Assembly (NCBI GenBank): GCA_020725665.1
Contig: DYEO01000040.1
Coordinates: forward strand, 1-55,979
Direction of reading: 5' to 3'
Origin: Dethiobacter sp.
Lineage (GTDB): Bacteria > Bacillota > Dethiobacteria > DTU022 > UBA8154
DNA length: 55,979 nucleotides
Below, piece by piece: positions 8,470-19,455 of the stretch (positions within the stretch are counted from its first letter, which is position 1; every line of letters begins with the position of its first letter). Both the position numbers and the translations under genes were made by a program. The notes beneath the pieces were generated by a model that saw only the letters and a program-made list of their open reading frames with translations, did no database searches and was not told the DNA's origin.

Positions 8470-9846
8470 ATGAAGAGGGGATACCGCCCTTTATCAACTC
8501 TTGTATTGCTGTTGTCCTTGCTATTTCTCCTGGTTATGGCCTTTAATTCCGGCTCCGGTTATGCCGTGGCCCCGCCAATGCTGCGGGTGGGGATAAGTCT
8601 CTCCGCCAATCACCTGGTCCTTACCCTGGAAAGCGGAGACACCTTAAGCAGCAGGGCAAGCGGGTCATTAGTCCCCCTGCCACCCGGTTCATACCGCCTG
8701 GAAAACAGCGGGAATGGTATAAGGATTAACGATGCTGCGGGAAATAATTGCGGCGTTTTCGGCGGGCCGTTACAGCTTGTGCCGGCACAGGGTGCTTTCA
8801 GCATCGGCAACGCCCGCTATGGCAGTACATATTACGGCTTGTTGGAAGTATCCACGCGGGGCGCAGATGCACTGACAGCCATAAATATTATTGACATGGA
8901 GACCTACCTGCAGGGTGTTATTCCCCGGGAGATGCCTGCCGCATGGGGCAGTTACGGCGGTATGGAAGCGCTCAAGGCCCAGGCCGTGGCTGCACGTTCC
9001 TATGCCCTCTATTATCTGGGTGCGGGCAGGCATAAGGATGATCCTTATGAATTATGTGACGGGCAGCATTGCCAGGTTTATGGGGGCAAAGACGGGAGGA
9101 CTGCAAACACGGACCGGGCCGTGGCAGAGACCCGGGGCCGCATCCTGGCCTGGAACGGGCAGGTCATTGCACCTTTTTACCACTCCACCAACGGAGGTTA
9201 TACGGAGTGTTCTGCAAATGTATGGACCAACCCTCTCCCCTACCTGCGCAGTGAACCTGACCCCTTTGATGATCCGTCTAATCCGGAAAATATCAGACAC
9301 CATGCCGCTTTATGGGAGAAGGACGTGCCCCTGGAAATTTTAACATCTTTATTGACAGGCAGCAGATCAGCCGTCTTTGTGGAAAAAGTGGATGTGATCC
9401 AGCCCGTCTTTGCCAGCGGGAGGGTAAATGAACTGCGCATCAGCGGCGGGGGACAGACCGTTTCCTTTTTCAAAGAACAAGCGCGCACGGCCCTGGGCCT
9501 ACGCAGCCAGCTTTACAGTGTGCTGCAGCAACCGGAACCCCGCGTTTGGATAGCCTCCGCCATTGACGGTATAACTGTAAAAAACAGTTACACCGAACTG
9601 GAAGGAAAATGGGCGGCAGGCGCCCATGGGATCAAGTGTATGCTCACTGGTGAACAGTTTACCGTGCTGGCCGCAGACCGCCGGGATACGGTTCCCTATA
9701 TGGCCTATATTTTTAAAGGGCGGGGCTGGGGTCACGGTATCGGCATGAGCCAGTACGGCGCATATAACCGGGCGCGGGCGGGACACACGTACGGGGAGAT
9801 TCTCTCTTTTTATTATCCGGGGACACAGTTGCTCAGCGCTTATTAA
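8470..9846 (+). CDS. spoIID: Stage II sporulation protein D (SpoIID/LytB domain)
   Basis: Exported lytic transglycosylase family used for peptidoglycan remodelling, in sporulating species during engulfment of the forespore. A signal peptide or anchor covers residues 8-31. The SpoIID/LytB domain has the MPAAWG, LKAQAVAARSYAL and YHSTNGGYTE motifs and the C-terminal signature GRGWGHGIGMSQYGAY. At 458 residues it is somewhat longer than Bacillus SpoIID because of an N-terminal beta-rich region before the catalytic domain. It lies between the DUF2905 gene and queA, the usual clostridial place. A general cell-wall role as a LytB-like protein is the alternative. Confidence 0.9.
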   Translation: MKRGYRPLSTLVLLLSLLFLLVMAFNSGSGYAVAPPMLRVGISLSANHLVLTLESGDTLSSRASGSLVPLPPGSYRLENSGNGIRINDAAGNNCGVFGGPLQLVPAQGAFSIGNARYGSTYYGLLEVSTRGADALTAINIIDMETYLQGVIPREMPAAWGSYGGMEALKAQAVAARSYALYYLGAGRHKDDPYELCDGQHCQVYGGKDGRTANTDRAVAETRGRILAWNGQVIAPFYHSTNGGYTECSANVWTNPLPYLRSEPDPFDDPSNPENIRHHAALWEKDVPLEILTSLLTGSRSAVFVEKVDVIQPVFASGRVNELRISGGGQTVSFFKEQARTALGLRSQLYSVLQQPEPRVWIASAIDGITVKNSYTELEGKWAAGAHGIKCMLTGEQFTVLAADRRDTVPYMAYIFKGRGWGHGIGMSQYGAYNRARAGHTYGEILSFYYPGTQLLSAY

Positions 9847-9889
9847 CTTATCAAAAGGATGAATTCACGTCCTCTGTGGAAACTGACAT

Positions 9890-10939
9890 ATGCACAATAA
9901 TGAGAACGATGACCTGAAAACTGCGGCATTCAGCTATGATTTGCCTGCCGCATTGATTGCCCAGGAACCGCTGCCGCAACGGGATGATTCCCGGCTGCTT
10001 GTTTTGCAGCGCCGTAGCGGCGCCGTGGAACATGCTTATTTCCGTCAGTTGCCCCTCTACCTGGATCCCGGGGATTTGCTTGTAATGAACGACACCCGGG
10101 TTTTTCCCGCCCGCCTGCTGGGTCGGCAGGAAAAAGGCGGGAGGCCGGTTGAACTCCTGCTGCTGCGCCCGAGAGAAAACGGGCAGTGGGAGGCCCTCTG
10201 CCGGCCGGGGAAAAGGGCCAGGCCGGGGGATGTTCTCGTCTTTGGCGAGGGAGAACTGGTGGCGGAAGTGCTCGCTGCCACACCGACGGGAGAAAGAAGC
10301 GTCTGTTTCCGCGGGGATAAACCGCTGGAGAGCCTTCTTTCCTCACTGGGGCAGTTGCCCATGCCTCCTTATATAAAAAAGGAACTGCATGACGCAGAGC
10401 GTTACCAGACTGTATATGCGCGCAGCAGCGGATCCGTGGCCGCACCGACTGCCGGACTCCATTTCACGGAGCGGATCTTTGCAGAACTTAAGCGGCGGGG
10501 CATAGGGTGGACTTTTGTAACCCTGCACGTGGGAGCGGGCACTTTTCGCCCTGTTAAAGTTGAATACGCGGCACAGCACCGTATGCACAGTGAACGTTTC
10601 TCCCTTAAACCTGCCGTGGCTGAACATATTAACCGGACAAAGGAGCAAGGTTTTCGTGTAGTCGCCGTGGGAACGACGTGTTGTCGTGTACTGGAGACGT
10701 TGGGCGGGACGGATGGGCGGGTGCGCAGCGGGGAAGGGGAGACGGATCTATATATCTACCCCGGTTACTGTTTCAAGGTGGTGGATGCACTAATAACCAA
10801 CTTCCACCTGCCACGCTCGACCCTGCTGATGCTGGTCAGCGCCTTTGCCGGCCGTGAAGAAACACTGCGGGCTTATGCGGAAGCGGTCCGGGAGCGCTAT
10901 CGTTTTTACAGCTTTGGTGATGCCATGTTGATTTTATAG
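9890..10939 (+). CDS. queA: tRNA preQ1(34) S-adenosylmethionine ribosyltransferase-isomerase QueA
   Basis: Transfers and isomerises the ribosyl group of SAM onto preQ1 in tRNA to give epoxyqueuosine. Conserved segments include FSYDLPAALIAQEPL near the start, VMNDTRVFPARL, the AAPTAGLHF active-site stretch and the C-terminal FHLPRSTLLMLVSA. Length of 349 is normal. Start is ATG 9890. It acts between Tgt (downstream) and QueH (upstream). Confidence 0.97.
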   Translation: MHNNENDDLKTAAFSYDLPAALIAQEPLPQRDDSRLLVLQRRSGAVEHAYFRQLPLYLDPGDLLVMNDTRVFPARLLGRQEKGGRPVELLLLRPRENGQWEALCRPGKRARPGDVLVFGEGELVAEVLAATPTGERSVCFRGDKPLESLLSSLGQLPMPPYIKKELHDAERYQTVYARSSGSVAAPTAGLHFTERIFAELKRRGIGWTFVTLHVGAGTFRPVKVEYAAQHRMHSERFSLKPAVAEHINRTKEQGFRVVAVGTTCCRVLETLGGTDGRVRSGEGETDLYIYPGYCFKVVDALITNFHLPRSTLLMLVSAFAGREETLRAYAEAVRERYRFYSFGDAMLIL

Positions 10940-10993
10940 AAGCTTATTTTTTGGACAGTAAAGGTTGGAATGGTTCTCCTTGCGTAGCAGAAT

Positions 10994-11022
10994 TTGACAA
11001 GGTGTCCCGAATGTTATAAATT
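10994..11022 (+). promoter_or_regulatory. Candidate promoter upstream of tgt
   Basis: A perfect TTGACA at 10994-10999 is followed by an AT-rich segment. Either TATAAA (11015-11020, spacing 15) or TAAATT (11017-11022, spacing 17) could act as the -10 box. Neither pairing is ideal, so this is a moderate candidate. It would give tgt-yajC a start independent of queA. Confidence 0.4.
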
Positions 11023-11036
11023 ATATGTAACAACTT

Positions 11037-12292
<1,256 letters not shown>

Positions 12293-12332
12293 GATGAAAT
12301 AAAATACTTAAAGGAAAGGAGTGTGAAATACT

Positions 12333-12632
12333 ATGGTTCAATTTTTGGCACAGGGCGAGGCTGCCGGTAATCCGCTAGTGGGTTTTTTGCCGATTATCCT
12401 GTTGTTTGTTATTTTTTACTTTTTGCTGATCAGGCCCCAACAGCAAAACCAAAAGAAACGTAAAGAGATGCTTGGCAATCTGCAAAAAGGGGACAGGGTG
12501 ATCACAATCGGTGGTATATACGGTATGATCAAGGAAATTAAAGAGGATACGGTTGTCGTGCGCATTGCCGACAATGTAAACATTAAAATGACCCGTGTTG
12601 GTATCGACCGCGTGGTCAGGGATGAGGAATGA
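12333..12632 (+). CDS. yajC: Preprotein translocase subunit YajC
   Basis: Small accessory protein of the Sec translocon. One membrane helix at about residues 18-35 leads into RPQQQNQKKRKEMLGNL, the conserved signature, and a cytoplasmic domain with the ITIGGIYG motif. Length of 99 is normal. AAGGAAAGGAG stands before ATG 12333. secD and secF, which often follow yajC, are not here. Confidence 0.95.
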   Translation: MVQFLAQGEAAGNPLVGFLPIILLFVIFYFLLIRPQQQNQKKRKEMLGNLQKGDRVITIGGIYGMIKEIKEDTVVVRIADNVNIKMTRVGIDRVVRDEE

Positions 12633-12703
12633 TCAGGGAATACAGGCGGATCATGAAGGGATGGCGGCATATTTAGGGGAAGGGATACATATATAAGCAT
12701 TAA

Positions 12704-12735
12704 GAAGGCTGGCCTTTATAGCCGGCCTTTTTATA
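12704..12735 (+). terminator. Rho-independent terminator after yajC
   Basis: AAGGCTGGC at 12704-12712 pairs with GCCGGCCTT at 12720-12728 (one G-T pair) around a 7-base loop and is followed by a T-rich run. It ends the tgt-yajC transcript just before the next gene. Confidence 0.8.
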
Positions 12736-12755
12736 AACTCCCAGGAGGTGTCACC

Positions 12756-13160
12756 ATGTTAGCCAGAGGACACTCCGCCATCCAGAATAATTCCCTTTCG
12801 CCTTCAATTACGCTGTTGCTGCTCAAGGGTTTGTTACGTTCTCTTTTGGTTTCCTTCGCTTTTATTCTATTGATTACCATGCTCATATACTTATCACCCC
12901 TGCCGGAATGGATCGTGCCCTACCTGGTAGTGGTAGGGATGCTGGCCAGTATCATCAGCGGTTCCATGTATGTGGGACGAAGGGTTGAGACGAAGGGGTG
13001 GTTGCGCGGCGGCATCACCGGGTTACTTTATATTGTTGTTATCCTTGTTTTAAGCCATTTCCTTAATCTGGGGCCGGATTCGGGAATGAGTTTGCTGAGC
13101 AGGCTTTTTCTCGGTTTTTCCTTTGGCTGTGTGGGAGGTATTCTCGGTATCAATTCCTGA
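12756..13160 (+). CDS. TIGR04086/YrzE-type membrane protein
   Basis: A 134-residue protein with four predicted membrane helices and little else. Helices run about residues 28-48, 53-72, 82-104 and 112-130, and the small-residue motifs SGSMYVGRR and FGCVGGILG match the TIGR04086 family. Function is unknown. In Clostridia this family typically lies between yajC and the scfA peptide gene, which holds here apart from two inserted metal transporter genes. An AGGAGGTG site precedes ATG 12756. Confidence 0.75.
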   Translation: MLARGHSAIQNNSLSPSITLLLLKGLLRSLLVSFAFILLITMLIYLSPLPEWIVPYLVVVGMLASIISGSMYVGRRVETKGWLRGGITGLLYIVVILVLSHFLNLGPDSGMSLLSRLFLGFSFGCVGGILGINS

Positions 13161-13170
13161 ACAAGCCGAT

Positions 13171-13446
13171 CTATAATTTTCCCGCCAGGAGCAGGAAGCC
13201 GATAAATACAAAGGCAATCCCTGCTCCTTTTTGTATATAAACGGGGGATATGAAACGGGAAAGGGTCGTTCCCAGGAGTACGGCGATGAGCGAGGAAAGG
13301 ACAAGGGCCAGCGCGGAACCGAAAAAGACACCCCACAGCGGCCGGTCCTGGGCGGCCATTAGAAAAACGGCGAGCTGAGTTTTATCTCCCAGTTCAGCCA
13401 GGAAGACAAGGGAAAAAGTAGCCAGGAGAGCTTGCCAGAAACTCAT
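13171..13446 (-). CDS. Single-domain GDT1/UPF0016 cation transporter
   Basis: A 91-residue member of the GDT1/TMEM165 family, with characterised bacterial relatives exporting Mn2+ and eukaryotic ones moving Ca2+/Mn2+/H+. The defining motif ELGDKTQL lies at about residues 17-24 in the first helix, followed by two more helices. Most family members carry two such motifs; with one, this protein probably works as a dimer. It is convergent with the previous gene (3' ends 10 bases apart) and divergent from the CDF gene, which suggests joint metal handling. No yybP-ykoY manganese riboswitch is apparent. Confidence 0.85.
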   Translation of the reverse strand: MSFWQALLATFSLVFLAELGDKTQLAVFLMAAQDRPLWGVFFGSALALVLSSLIAVLLGTTLSRFISPVYIQKGAGIAFVFIGFLLLAGKL

Positions 13447-13484
13447 TTCAGATTACACATCCTTTATTGCTTTATTTAAACCCT

Positions 13485-13512
13485 ATTATATCCTATTTTG
13501 CAAAGCTTTCAC
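13485..13512 (-). promoter_or_regulatory. Candidate promoter of the GDT1 gene
   Basis: On the minus strand TATAAT (13485-13490) is preceded, after 16 bases, by GTGAAA (complement of 13507-13512). It overlaps the candidate promoter of the opposite CDF gene, so binding at one could affect the other. Confidence 0.4.
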
Positions 13513-13537
13513 ATAACCGCCGGATGAATAATACTAT
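13508..13537 (+). promoter_or_regulatory. Candidate promoter of the CDF gene
   Basis: TTCACA at 13508-13513 and TACTAT at 13532-13537 are 18 bases apart. The match is moderate. It leaves a leader of about 50 bases before ATG 13596. Confidence 0.35.
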
Positions 13538-13595
13538 ATCGCATAACCTTCTGGTGAAAAAAAGGGACAAAGCTTCGTGTTCCAGGTGAAAGCGA

Positions 13596-14522
13596 ATGTA
13601 TACATATAAACGTGGCATAGTATGCCAGAAAGTGGTTTTTTGTACGTTGCTGGCCAATATAATCCTGGTCCTTTTAAAAGGCCTGGCCGGCTGTCAGGCC
13701 GGCAGCGATGCCCTTATGGCCGACGCCTTTCATTCCGGCGGCGATGTTCTGGCAAGCCTGGCAATCCTGCTCTGTTTTCGTGTTGCCAGCCGCCCCCCCG
13801 ATCGCTGCCATCATTTTGGACACGGCAAGGTGGAATTTTTGGCTACAGCCCTGGTTTCATTATTATTGTTATATATTGCTTATGAACTTGTTATGACAAC
13901 AATGGGAAAAATCAGGGGTATGGAAATTATCTCTGTACCGGGGTCACTGGCCCTGTGGGTTTCATTGTTGTGCCTGTTATTAAAAGAGGCCATGTATCGC
14001 TTTACCGTTTATTTTGGCAGGAAAATGGGCAGTCCCGCCCTCATTGCTGATGCCTGGCATCACCGTAGTGATGCTATATTTCTGGGAGGTGTCTTTATAG
14101 GAACGGGAGCGGCAAGAGCCGGTTATCCCCTTATGGATCCCCTGGTCGGGCAGGGTATTGCCGTATTAATCGGGATAATGGCAGTGCGCCTGGCCCGTCA
14201 GGCTTTGCAGGGTCTTCTCGATTCCGCCCCCGATGCTAATAGAATTAGCGACGTGGCATCGATAATCGAAAAGGTGGGAGGCGTTAAAGAAATTCACAGG
14301 TTGCGCGGACGTTACAGCGGCTCCGTTATCTTTATGGAAGCAAAGGTGGGCGTGGCGGCGGAACTCTCCGTGTTGGAAGGGCATGCTATTGCCCGGGATA
14401 TCAAGGAGGCGATCCAGGAGAAGATTCCCGAGATAGCTGATATAACTGTACATATTAACCCGGTTAAGCAGCATAATATAAATGTGCCTGCCGGGGATAA
14501 TGCAACTTTATACCGCAGTTAA
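13596..14522 (+). CDS. Cation diffusion facilitator transporter
   Basis: Six-helix CDF antiporter that expels divalent metal from the cytoplasm. Metal-site motifs are MADAFHSGGD in helix 2 and DAWHHRSDA in helix 5, and a cytoplasmic ferredoxin-like C-terminal domain carries the RLRGRYSGS loop. The His-Asp combinations do not settle zinc, iron or manganese specificity. Length of 308 is typical. Its divergent partner is a GDT1-family transporter, so a manganese role is attractive but inferred. The ATG start at 13596 is the first in frame. Confidence 0.9.
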   Translation: MYTYKRGIVCQKVVFCTLLANIILVLLKGLAGCQAGSDALMADAFHSGGDVLASLAILLCFRVASRPPDRCHHFGHGKVEFLATALVSLLLLYIAYELVMTTMGKIRGMEIISVPGSLALWVSLLCLLLKEAMYRFTVYFGRKMGSPALIADAWHHRSDAIFLGGVFIGTGAARAGYPLMDPLVGQGIAVLIGIMAVRLARQALQGLLDSAPDANRISDVASIIEKVGGVKEIHRLRGRYSGSVIFMEAKVGVAAELSVLEGHAIARDIKEAIQEKIPEIADITVHINPVKQHNINVPAGDNATLYRS

Positions 14523-14538
14523 TTTTCCCCATACTGTC

Positions 14539-14567
14539 TTGACGGGTAAAGAGTGAAGGAGTAGAAT
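14539..14567 (+). promoter_or_regulatory. Sigma-A promoter of scfA
   Basis: TTGACG at 14539-14544 and TAGAAT at 14562-14567 are 17 bases apart, each one base from consensus. The transcript would have a leader of about 75 bases that includes a partial GC-rich repeat (around 14610-14624) before scfA. Confidence 0.6.
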
Positions 14568-14651
14568 AAACCTGTGCGGTGTTTCCCGCAAACCCGACGG
14601 GCTGGCTCAGAGACCCGCCCCTATAAAGGTTATGAAAAGGAGAGGTGGCTC

Positions 14652-14801
14652 ATGCGGCATATCAGGATTATTAAAAAGGGTAACCTGCAGCAACTGGAAA
14701 AGCGGGGATGCAGGGAATGCCAGGCCTCCTGTCAGTCTGCCTGTAAGACATCGTGCACTGTCGGCAGTCAGCCCTGCAGGCAGGAAGAACAGAACCGCTA
14801 A
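14652..14801 (+). CDS. scfA: Six-cysteine peptide SCIFF (ranthipeptide precursor)
   Basis: A 49-residue precursor peptide of the SCIFF family (six cysteines in forty-five residues), near-universal in Clostridia. The leader MRHIRIIKKGNLQQL is followed by six Cys between residues 20 and 43, spaced as in CRECQASCQSACKTSC. The partner radical SAM enzyme forms thioether links from these cysteines. ATG 14652 lies behind AAAAGGAGAGG; longer in-frame starts to 14574 run through repeat sequence and are rejected. A strong promoter before it and a terminator after it suggest abundant, separately controlled transcript. The biological role of SCIFF is still unsettled; signalling functions have been proposed. 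Confidence 0.95.
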   Translation: MRHIRIIKKGNLQQLEKRGCRECQASCQSACKTSCTVGSQPCRQEEQNR

Positions 14802-14884
14802 AGACGGCCTTTTTGCGGGTGTTAGGACTGTATCCAGTACGGACACCTGTTATTATCCAGTTTAAGCAACGTACATAAGACAAG

Positions 14885-14907
14885 GCAGTCCGGCAGGACT
14901 GCTTTTT
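14885..14907 (+). terminator. Rho-independent terminator between scfA and scfB
   Basis: GCAGTCC at 14885-14891 and GGACTGC at 14896-14902 form a perfect 7-bp stem with a GGCA loop, followed by TTTTT at 14903-14907. It should limit read-through from scfA into scfB, giving much peptide and little enzyme. Confidence 0.85.
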
Positions 14908-14918
14908 AGTTGACAGCC

Positions 14919-15022
14919 GTAGGGGCGGGTCTCCGTGCCCGCCCGTGTAGGGGCGAGGCATGCCTCGCCCGCCGGATGACAGTTCACATCGGTCGTAGGG
15001 GCGGGTCCTGTGCCCGCCCGCC
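14919..15022. repeat. Three GC-rich palindromic repeats upstream of scfB
   Basis: Copies of GTAGGGGCGGGTCTCCGTGC then CCGCCCG are at 14919-14946 and 14995-15022, with a variant arm pair (GGGGCGAGGCATGCCTCGCCC) at 14949-14969 or so. An inverted half copy lies at 14610-14624 upstream of scfA. Each can fold into a GC stem. The segment 14802-15046 has no gene; it holds the terminator, these repeats and the scfB ribosome binding site (AGGAGGAG near 15036). Confidence 0.85.
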
Positions 15023-15046
15023 AACATCTGCATTTTAGGAGGAGTA

Positions 15047-16417
15047 ATGGTGGGGGTAACAGGGAATGAAAAACGTGCAGCGGAGATTCACATGTTCGAG
15101 TACCGGGGAAAGAGGTTGGTTTATGATGTGAACAGCGGTTCACTGCACGAGGTTGATGAGCCGGCGTGGGAGTTTATTCACCTGCTCCATGCCGGTCTGC
15201 CGGCAGAGCGTATTACGGCAATGCTGTCCCAACGCTATCCTCACTCCAACGTCGTTGAGGTGCAAAGGGAGATAGAAACACTGCGGGAAGAAAAGCTTCT
15301 CTTCAGTTCCCCTCCTGCAGCCGTTGAGCAAGGCCCCTCCGGCGGCAGGCTCAAATCTCTCTGCCTCTTTATCTCCCGGAGCTGCAACCTGCAGTGCCGC
15401 TACTGTTTCGCCCGTTCCCCGGGAAAAGAAAATAATGGCCACATGAGCCGGGATGTGGCCTTAAAAGCAGTGGATCTGCTCCTGGAGCAGGAGGGGGGGC
15501 GTTATTGCGAAATTGATTTTTTTGGGGGGGAACCCCTTCTGAATTTTCCCCTGGTGCAGGAGATCGTCGGCTACGCCCGGACGGCAGGCCGCCGCAGGGG
15601 TAAAGAGTTTACCTTTACCCTGACCACCAATGCCCTGCTCCTTGGGGAAGAGGTTGCGGCTTTTTTAAACAAAGAAAATTTGAATGTTATCCTCAGTCTT
15701 GACGGGCGGCCTGCCGTGCATGATCGCATGCGGCGTACGGTATTGGATACGGGCAGTTATGACCGTGTGCTGCCGCTTATACGCAATTTTCTCGCCGGCA
15801 GAGGTTATAATAACTACTATATTCGCGGTACCTACACTGCCTATAACCTTGATTTCTGCAGGGATGTGGAGCACCTTCTGGAGGAGGGTTTCCATTCCCT
15901 TTCTTTGGAGCCTGTCGTGGCCGCGGGGGAAGCAGATTATGCGCTGCACCGGAATGACCTGCGCCCGCTGGAGCAGGAATATGACCGCCTGGTGGAGCTC
16001 TTTCTGCAGCGCAGGGAGGCTGGCCGGCCTTTCCATTTTTATCATTTTGGTGTGGATCTGGAAAAGGGACCGTGTCTTTACAAGCGCCTGAGCGGCTGTG
16101 GGGCGGGGAGAGAGTACCTGGCGGTGGCTGCAGACGGCTCTCTTTATCCCTGTCACCAGTTTGTGGGAACGGAAGCATTTTGCCTCGGCCGGCTGGGGGA
16201 CGGGCCCTTTGAACTTGACTTGCAGCGGGGGGATCAGGTGGCACGTTCCGCCGCACAGCGCGAGGCATGCCCCTCTTGCTGGGCACGTTATCTCTGTGGA
16301 CGGGGCTGTGCCGCTGTTTCTCATTTCCTGGCCGGCGATCTGTGCCGCAATGATGCTCTTTACTGTGCCCTGCAGCAGATCAGGCTGGAACGGGCTCTGT
16401 ACCTGCAGGCCGTCTAG
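15047..16417 (+). CDS. scfB: SCIFF radical SAM/SPASM thioether maturase
   Basis: Radical SAM enzyme that installs thioether crosslinks in ScfA. An N-terminal RiPP-recognition-like domain (first ~95 residues) precedes CNLQCRYCFA, the SAM-cluster motif near residue 113. A TIM-barrel portion follows with FFGGEPLLN and a C-terminal SPASM domain with auxiliary-cluster cysteines, including GCGAGREY, YPCHQF, CPSCWARYLCGRGC. Length of 456 is typical. ATG 15047 follows TTAGGAGGAG. It is next to scfA but separated from it by a terminator and repeats. Confidence 0.95.
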   Translation: MVGVTGNEKRAAEIHMFEYRGKRLVYDVNSGSLHEVDEPAWEFIHLLHAGLPAERITAMLSQRYPHSNVVEVQREIETLREEKLLFSSPPAAVEQGPSGGRLKSLCLFISRSCNLQCRYCFARSPGKENNGHMSRDVALKAVDLLLEQEGGRYCEIDFFGGEPLLNFPLVQEIVGYARTAGRRRGKEFTFTLTTNALLLGEEVAAFLNKENLNVILSLDGRPAVHDRMRRTVLDTGSYDRVLPLIRNFLAGRGYNNYYIRGTYTAYNLDFCRDVEHLLEEGFHSLSLEPVVAAGEADYALHRNDLRPLEQEYDRLVELFLQRREAGRPFHFYHFGVDLEKGPCLYKRLSGCGAGREYLAVAADGSLYPCHQFVGTEAFCLGRLGDGPFELDLQRGDQVARSAAQREACPSCWARYLCGRGCAAVSHFLAGDLCRNDALYCALQQIRLERALYLQAV

Positions 16418-16443
16418 ACATTATTTTAAGGAGGCCTTACCTT

Positions 16444-17784
16444 TTGGATATATTTACTTACAACTGGGAAGAACAGGTAAAGAAGGACGGGCCCCTGGCC
16501 CGGCGCATGGCGCCCCGCTGTCTTGACGAGTTCGCCGGGCAGGAACACCTGCTGAGCCATAACAGCCCCCTGCGCAGGCTGATCGAGGAAGATCTCCTTT
16601 CCTCCGTCATTTTCTACGGGCCGCCGGGGACGGGCAAAACGGCCCTGGCCCGGATTATTGCCACAAAGACAAAATCCGGATTTATCCGCCTTAATGCGGT
16701 AACCGCCGGAGTTAAAGATGTTCGCTCGGTTATTGATGAAGCGCGGGTCAAACGCTCGCTGCAGGGAAAACGGACAATCCTCTTTATTGATGAGATCCAT
16801 CGTTTCAACAAGGTGCAGCAGGACGCCCTGTTGCCTGCGGTGGAAGAGGGGCTTGTTTACCTCATTGGTGCGACCACGGAAAATCCTTTTTTCTCGCTTG
16901 TGCCCCCCCTATTGTCCCGCACTCTTATTTTTACCTTTGAAAGCCTCTCTCCGGCTGCTGTTAAACAGGTGCTGGAGCGCGCCCTCACCGATACAGAGCG
17001 TGGGCTGGGACGTTACGGTGCTACGCTGACGCAGGAGGCTCTGCAGTATCTGGTCGCTATGGCAGACGGCGATGCCCGTGTTGCTTTGAACGCCCTGGAG
17101 GCGGCCGTAATCAGCCAGGTTGATAAAGAGGGAAAAATGTCGGCCCCCCTCGGCGTGGAGCAGCTGTGGGGCAGCCTGACACGGAAAAACCTCTGCTACG
17201 ATGCCGGCGGCGACTATCATTATGACGTAATTTCCGCCTTCATAAAATCCATAAGGGGCTCTGATCCTGACGCGGCCCTGTTCTGGTTGGCCCGTATGCT
17301 CGAAAGTGGAGAAGATCCCCTCTTTGTCGCCCGTCGTTTGGTTATCAGTGCCAGTGAGGATATTGGCAATGCCGACCCCATTGCCCTTGTTCTTGCCGTG
17401 GCGGCGATGCAGGCGGTGCAACAGATCGGCCTGCCGGAGGGGCGGATTCCCCTGGCCCAGGTTACCACTTATCTGGCTTCCGCTCCCAAGAGTAATGCTG
17501 TTTACCTGGCCATCAACGAGGCCCAGGCTGCGATCAAAAAGGGTCCCACCGGCAGTGTGCCTCCACACCTGCGGGATGCCAGTTACCAGGGGGCCTCCCG
17601 CCTGGGGCACGGTCAGGGCTATCTTTACCCCCATGACTTTCCGCAACATTTTGTTTCCCAGCTTTATATGCCGCCGGAGCTGGAGCAACAGATTTTTTAC
17701 CGCCCCGGGGAGCAGGGTTATGAAAAGGAGTTGGGGGAAAGGCTAAAGCGCTGGCGTTTGCTCATGGGAAAAAAAGGGGAATAA
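16444..17784 (+). CDS. rarA: Replication-associated recombination protein RarA/MgsA
   Basis: AAA+ ATPase related to RuvB and clamp loaders that acts at stalled replication forks. Walker [10 protein letters not shown], Walker [11 protein letters not shown], sensor 1 [10 protein letters not shown] and the C-terminal tetramerisation region with SEDIGNADP and GYLYPHDFP are all seen. Length of 446 is normal. The TTG start at 16444 lies about 8 bases after AAGGAGG. Two bases separate its stop from the start of the decayed yigZ, so the two were once translated together. Confidence 0.95.
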   Translation: MDIFTYNWEEQVKKDGPLARRMAPRCLDEFAGQEHLLSHNSPLRRLIEEDLLSSVIFYGPPGTGKTALARIIATKTKSGFIRLNAVTAGVKDVRSVIDEARVKRSLQGKRTILFIDEIHRFNKVQQDALLPAVEEGLVYLIGATTENPFFSLVPPLLSRTLIFTFESLSPAAVKQVLERALTDTERGLGRYGATLTQEALQYLVAMADGDARVALNALEAAVISQVDKEGKMSAPLGVEQLWGSLTRKNLCYDAGGDYHYDVISAFIKSIRGSDPDAALFWLARMLESGEDPLFVARRLVISASEDIGNADPIALVLAVAAMQAVQQIGLPEGRIPLAQVTTYLASAPKSNAVYLAINEAQAAIKKGPTGSVPPHLRDASYQGASRLGHGQGYLYPHDFPQHFVSQLYMPPELEQQIFYRPGEQGYEKELGERLKRWRLLMGKKGE

Positions 17785-17786
17785 TA

Positions 17787-18095
17787 ATGTATAGCTACCC
17801 ACCATCGCCGGCACTGTAAGGGCGAAAACCGCTGTTGGGGCGTGCCGCTTTTACGCCTCTCTGGCCGCTGTTATTTGTGAAAAAGAACTGACCGCCAGGT
17901 TGGAGATTATTGTCCCATACACGCATCTGGGGGCGGTGGAGCGGGAGATCAGGATACAGGCGGGTGAAGTGCTCCATCACAGTTTTGGCCGGCAGGTAGC
18001 CCTTGAAATAATAGTGACTTTACGTATATTAGATATTATTAAAGAGCGCATGGCCACGCTCAGCCGCGGCGAAGCCAGGCTCAGGAGATTAAACG

Positions 18096-18109
<14 letters not shown>
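17787..18109 (+). pseudogene. Decayed YigZ/IMPACT family gene
   Basis: Remains of a YigZ-type (UPF0029/IMPACT) gene, an intact family member being about 200-215 residues. ATG 17787 reads MYSY, then the frame is broken by two extra bases (or one lost) at about 17799; in the next frame TIAGTVRAKTAVGACRFYAS resembles the usual N-terminus. This joins directly to the C-terminal domain (CEKELTARLEIIVPYTHLG to the end), so roughly 100 residues of the conserved middle, including the DDGEPxGTAG region, are gone. The tail overlaps the mnmA start by 14 bases, which may explain why it persists. Family assignment rests on remembered motifs. Confidence 0.65.
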
Positions 18110-19317
<1,208 letters not shown>

Positions 19318-19358
19318 ATTGGAGCATATTATGGAAGCATTCTGACTACTGAGTTCTG

Positions 19359-19385
19359 AATACCTTAATGTGTGAGGTATTTTTA
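19359..19385 (+). terminator. Probable terminator after mnmA
   Basis: AATACCT at 19359-19365 pairs with AGGTATT at 19375-19381 around a 9-base loop and runs into TTTTAT. The stem is short and AT-rich, so strength is uncertain. Confidence 0.5.
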
Positions 19386-19455
19386 TGTCCTTTTCAGGAG
19401 AAAATAGTCTTTATAGAGTCAAGGATTAGTATATTTTAATAGCGAGGTGCCGTAA

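Noticed and set aside
13447..13595. yybP-ykoY manganese riboswitch between the metal transporters
   Set aside because: The spacer is short and the conserved loop sequences are missing.
15665..16324. Minus-strand open frame of 219 codons opposite scfB
   Set aside because: Antisense shadow of the radical SAM maturase, with no supporting start site.
16909..17688. Minus-strand open frame of 259 codons opposite rarA
   Set aside because: rarA motifs on the plus strand are complete, so this is an antisense shadow.
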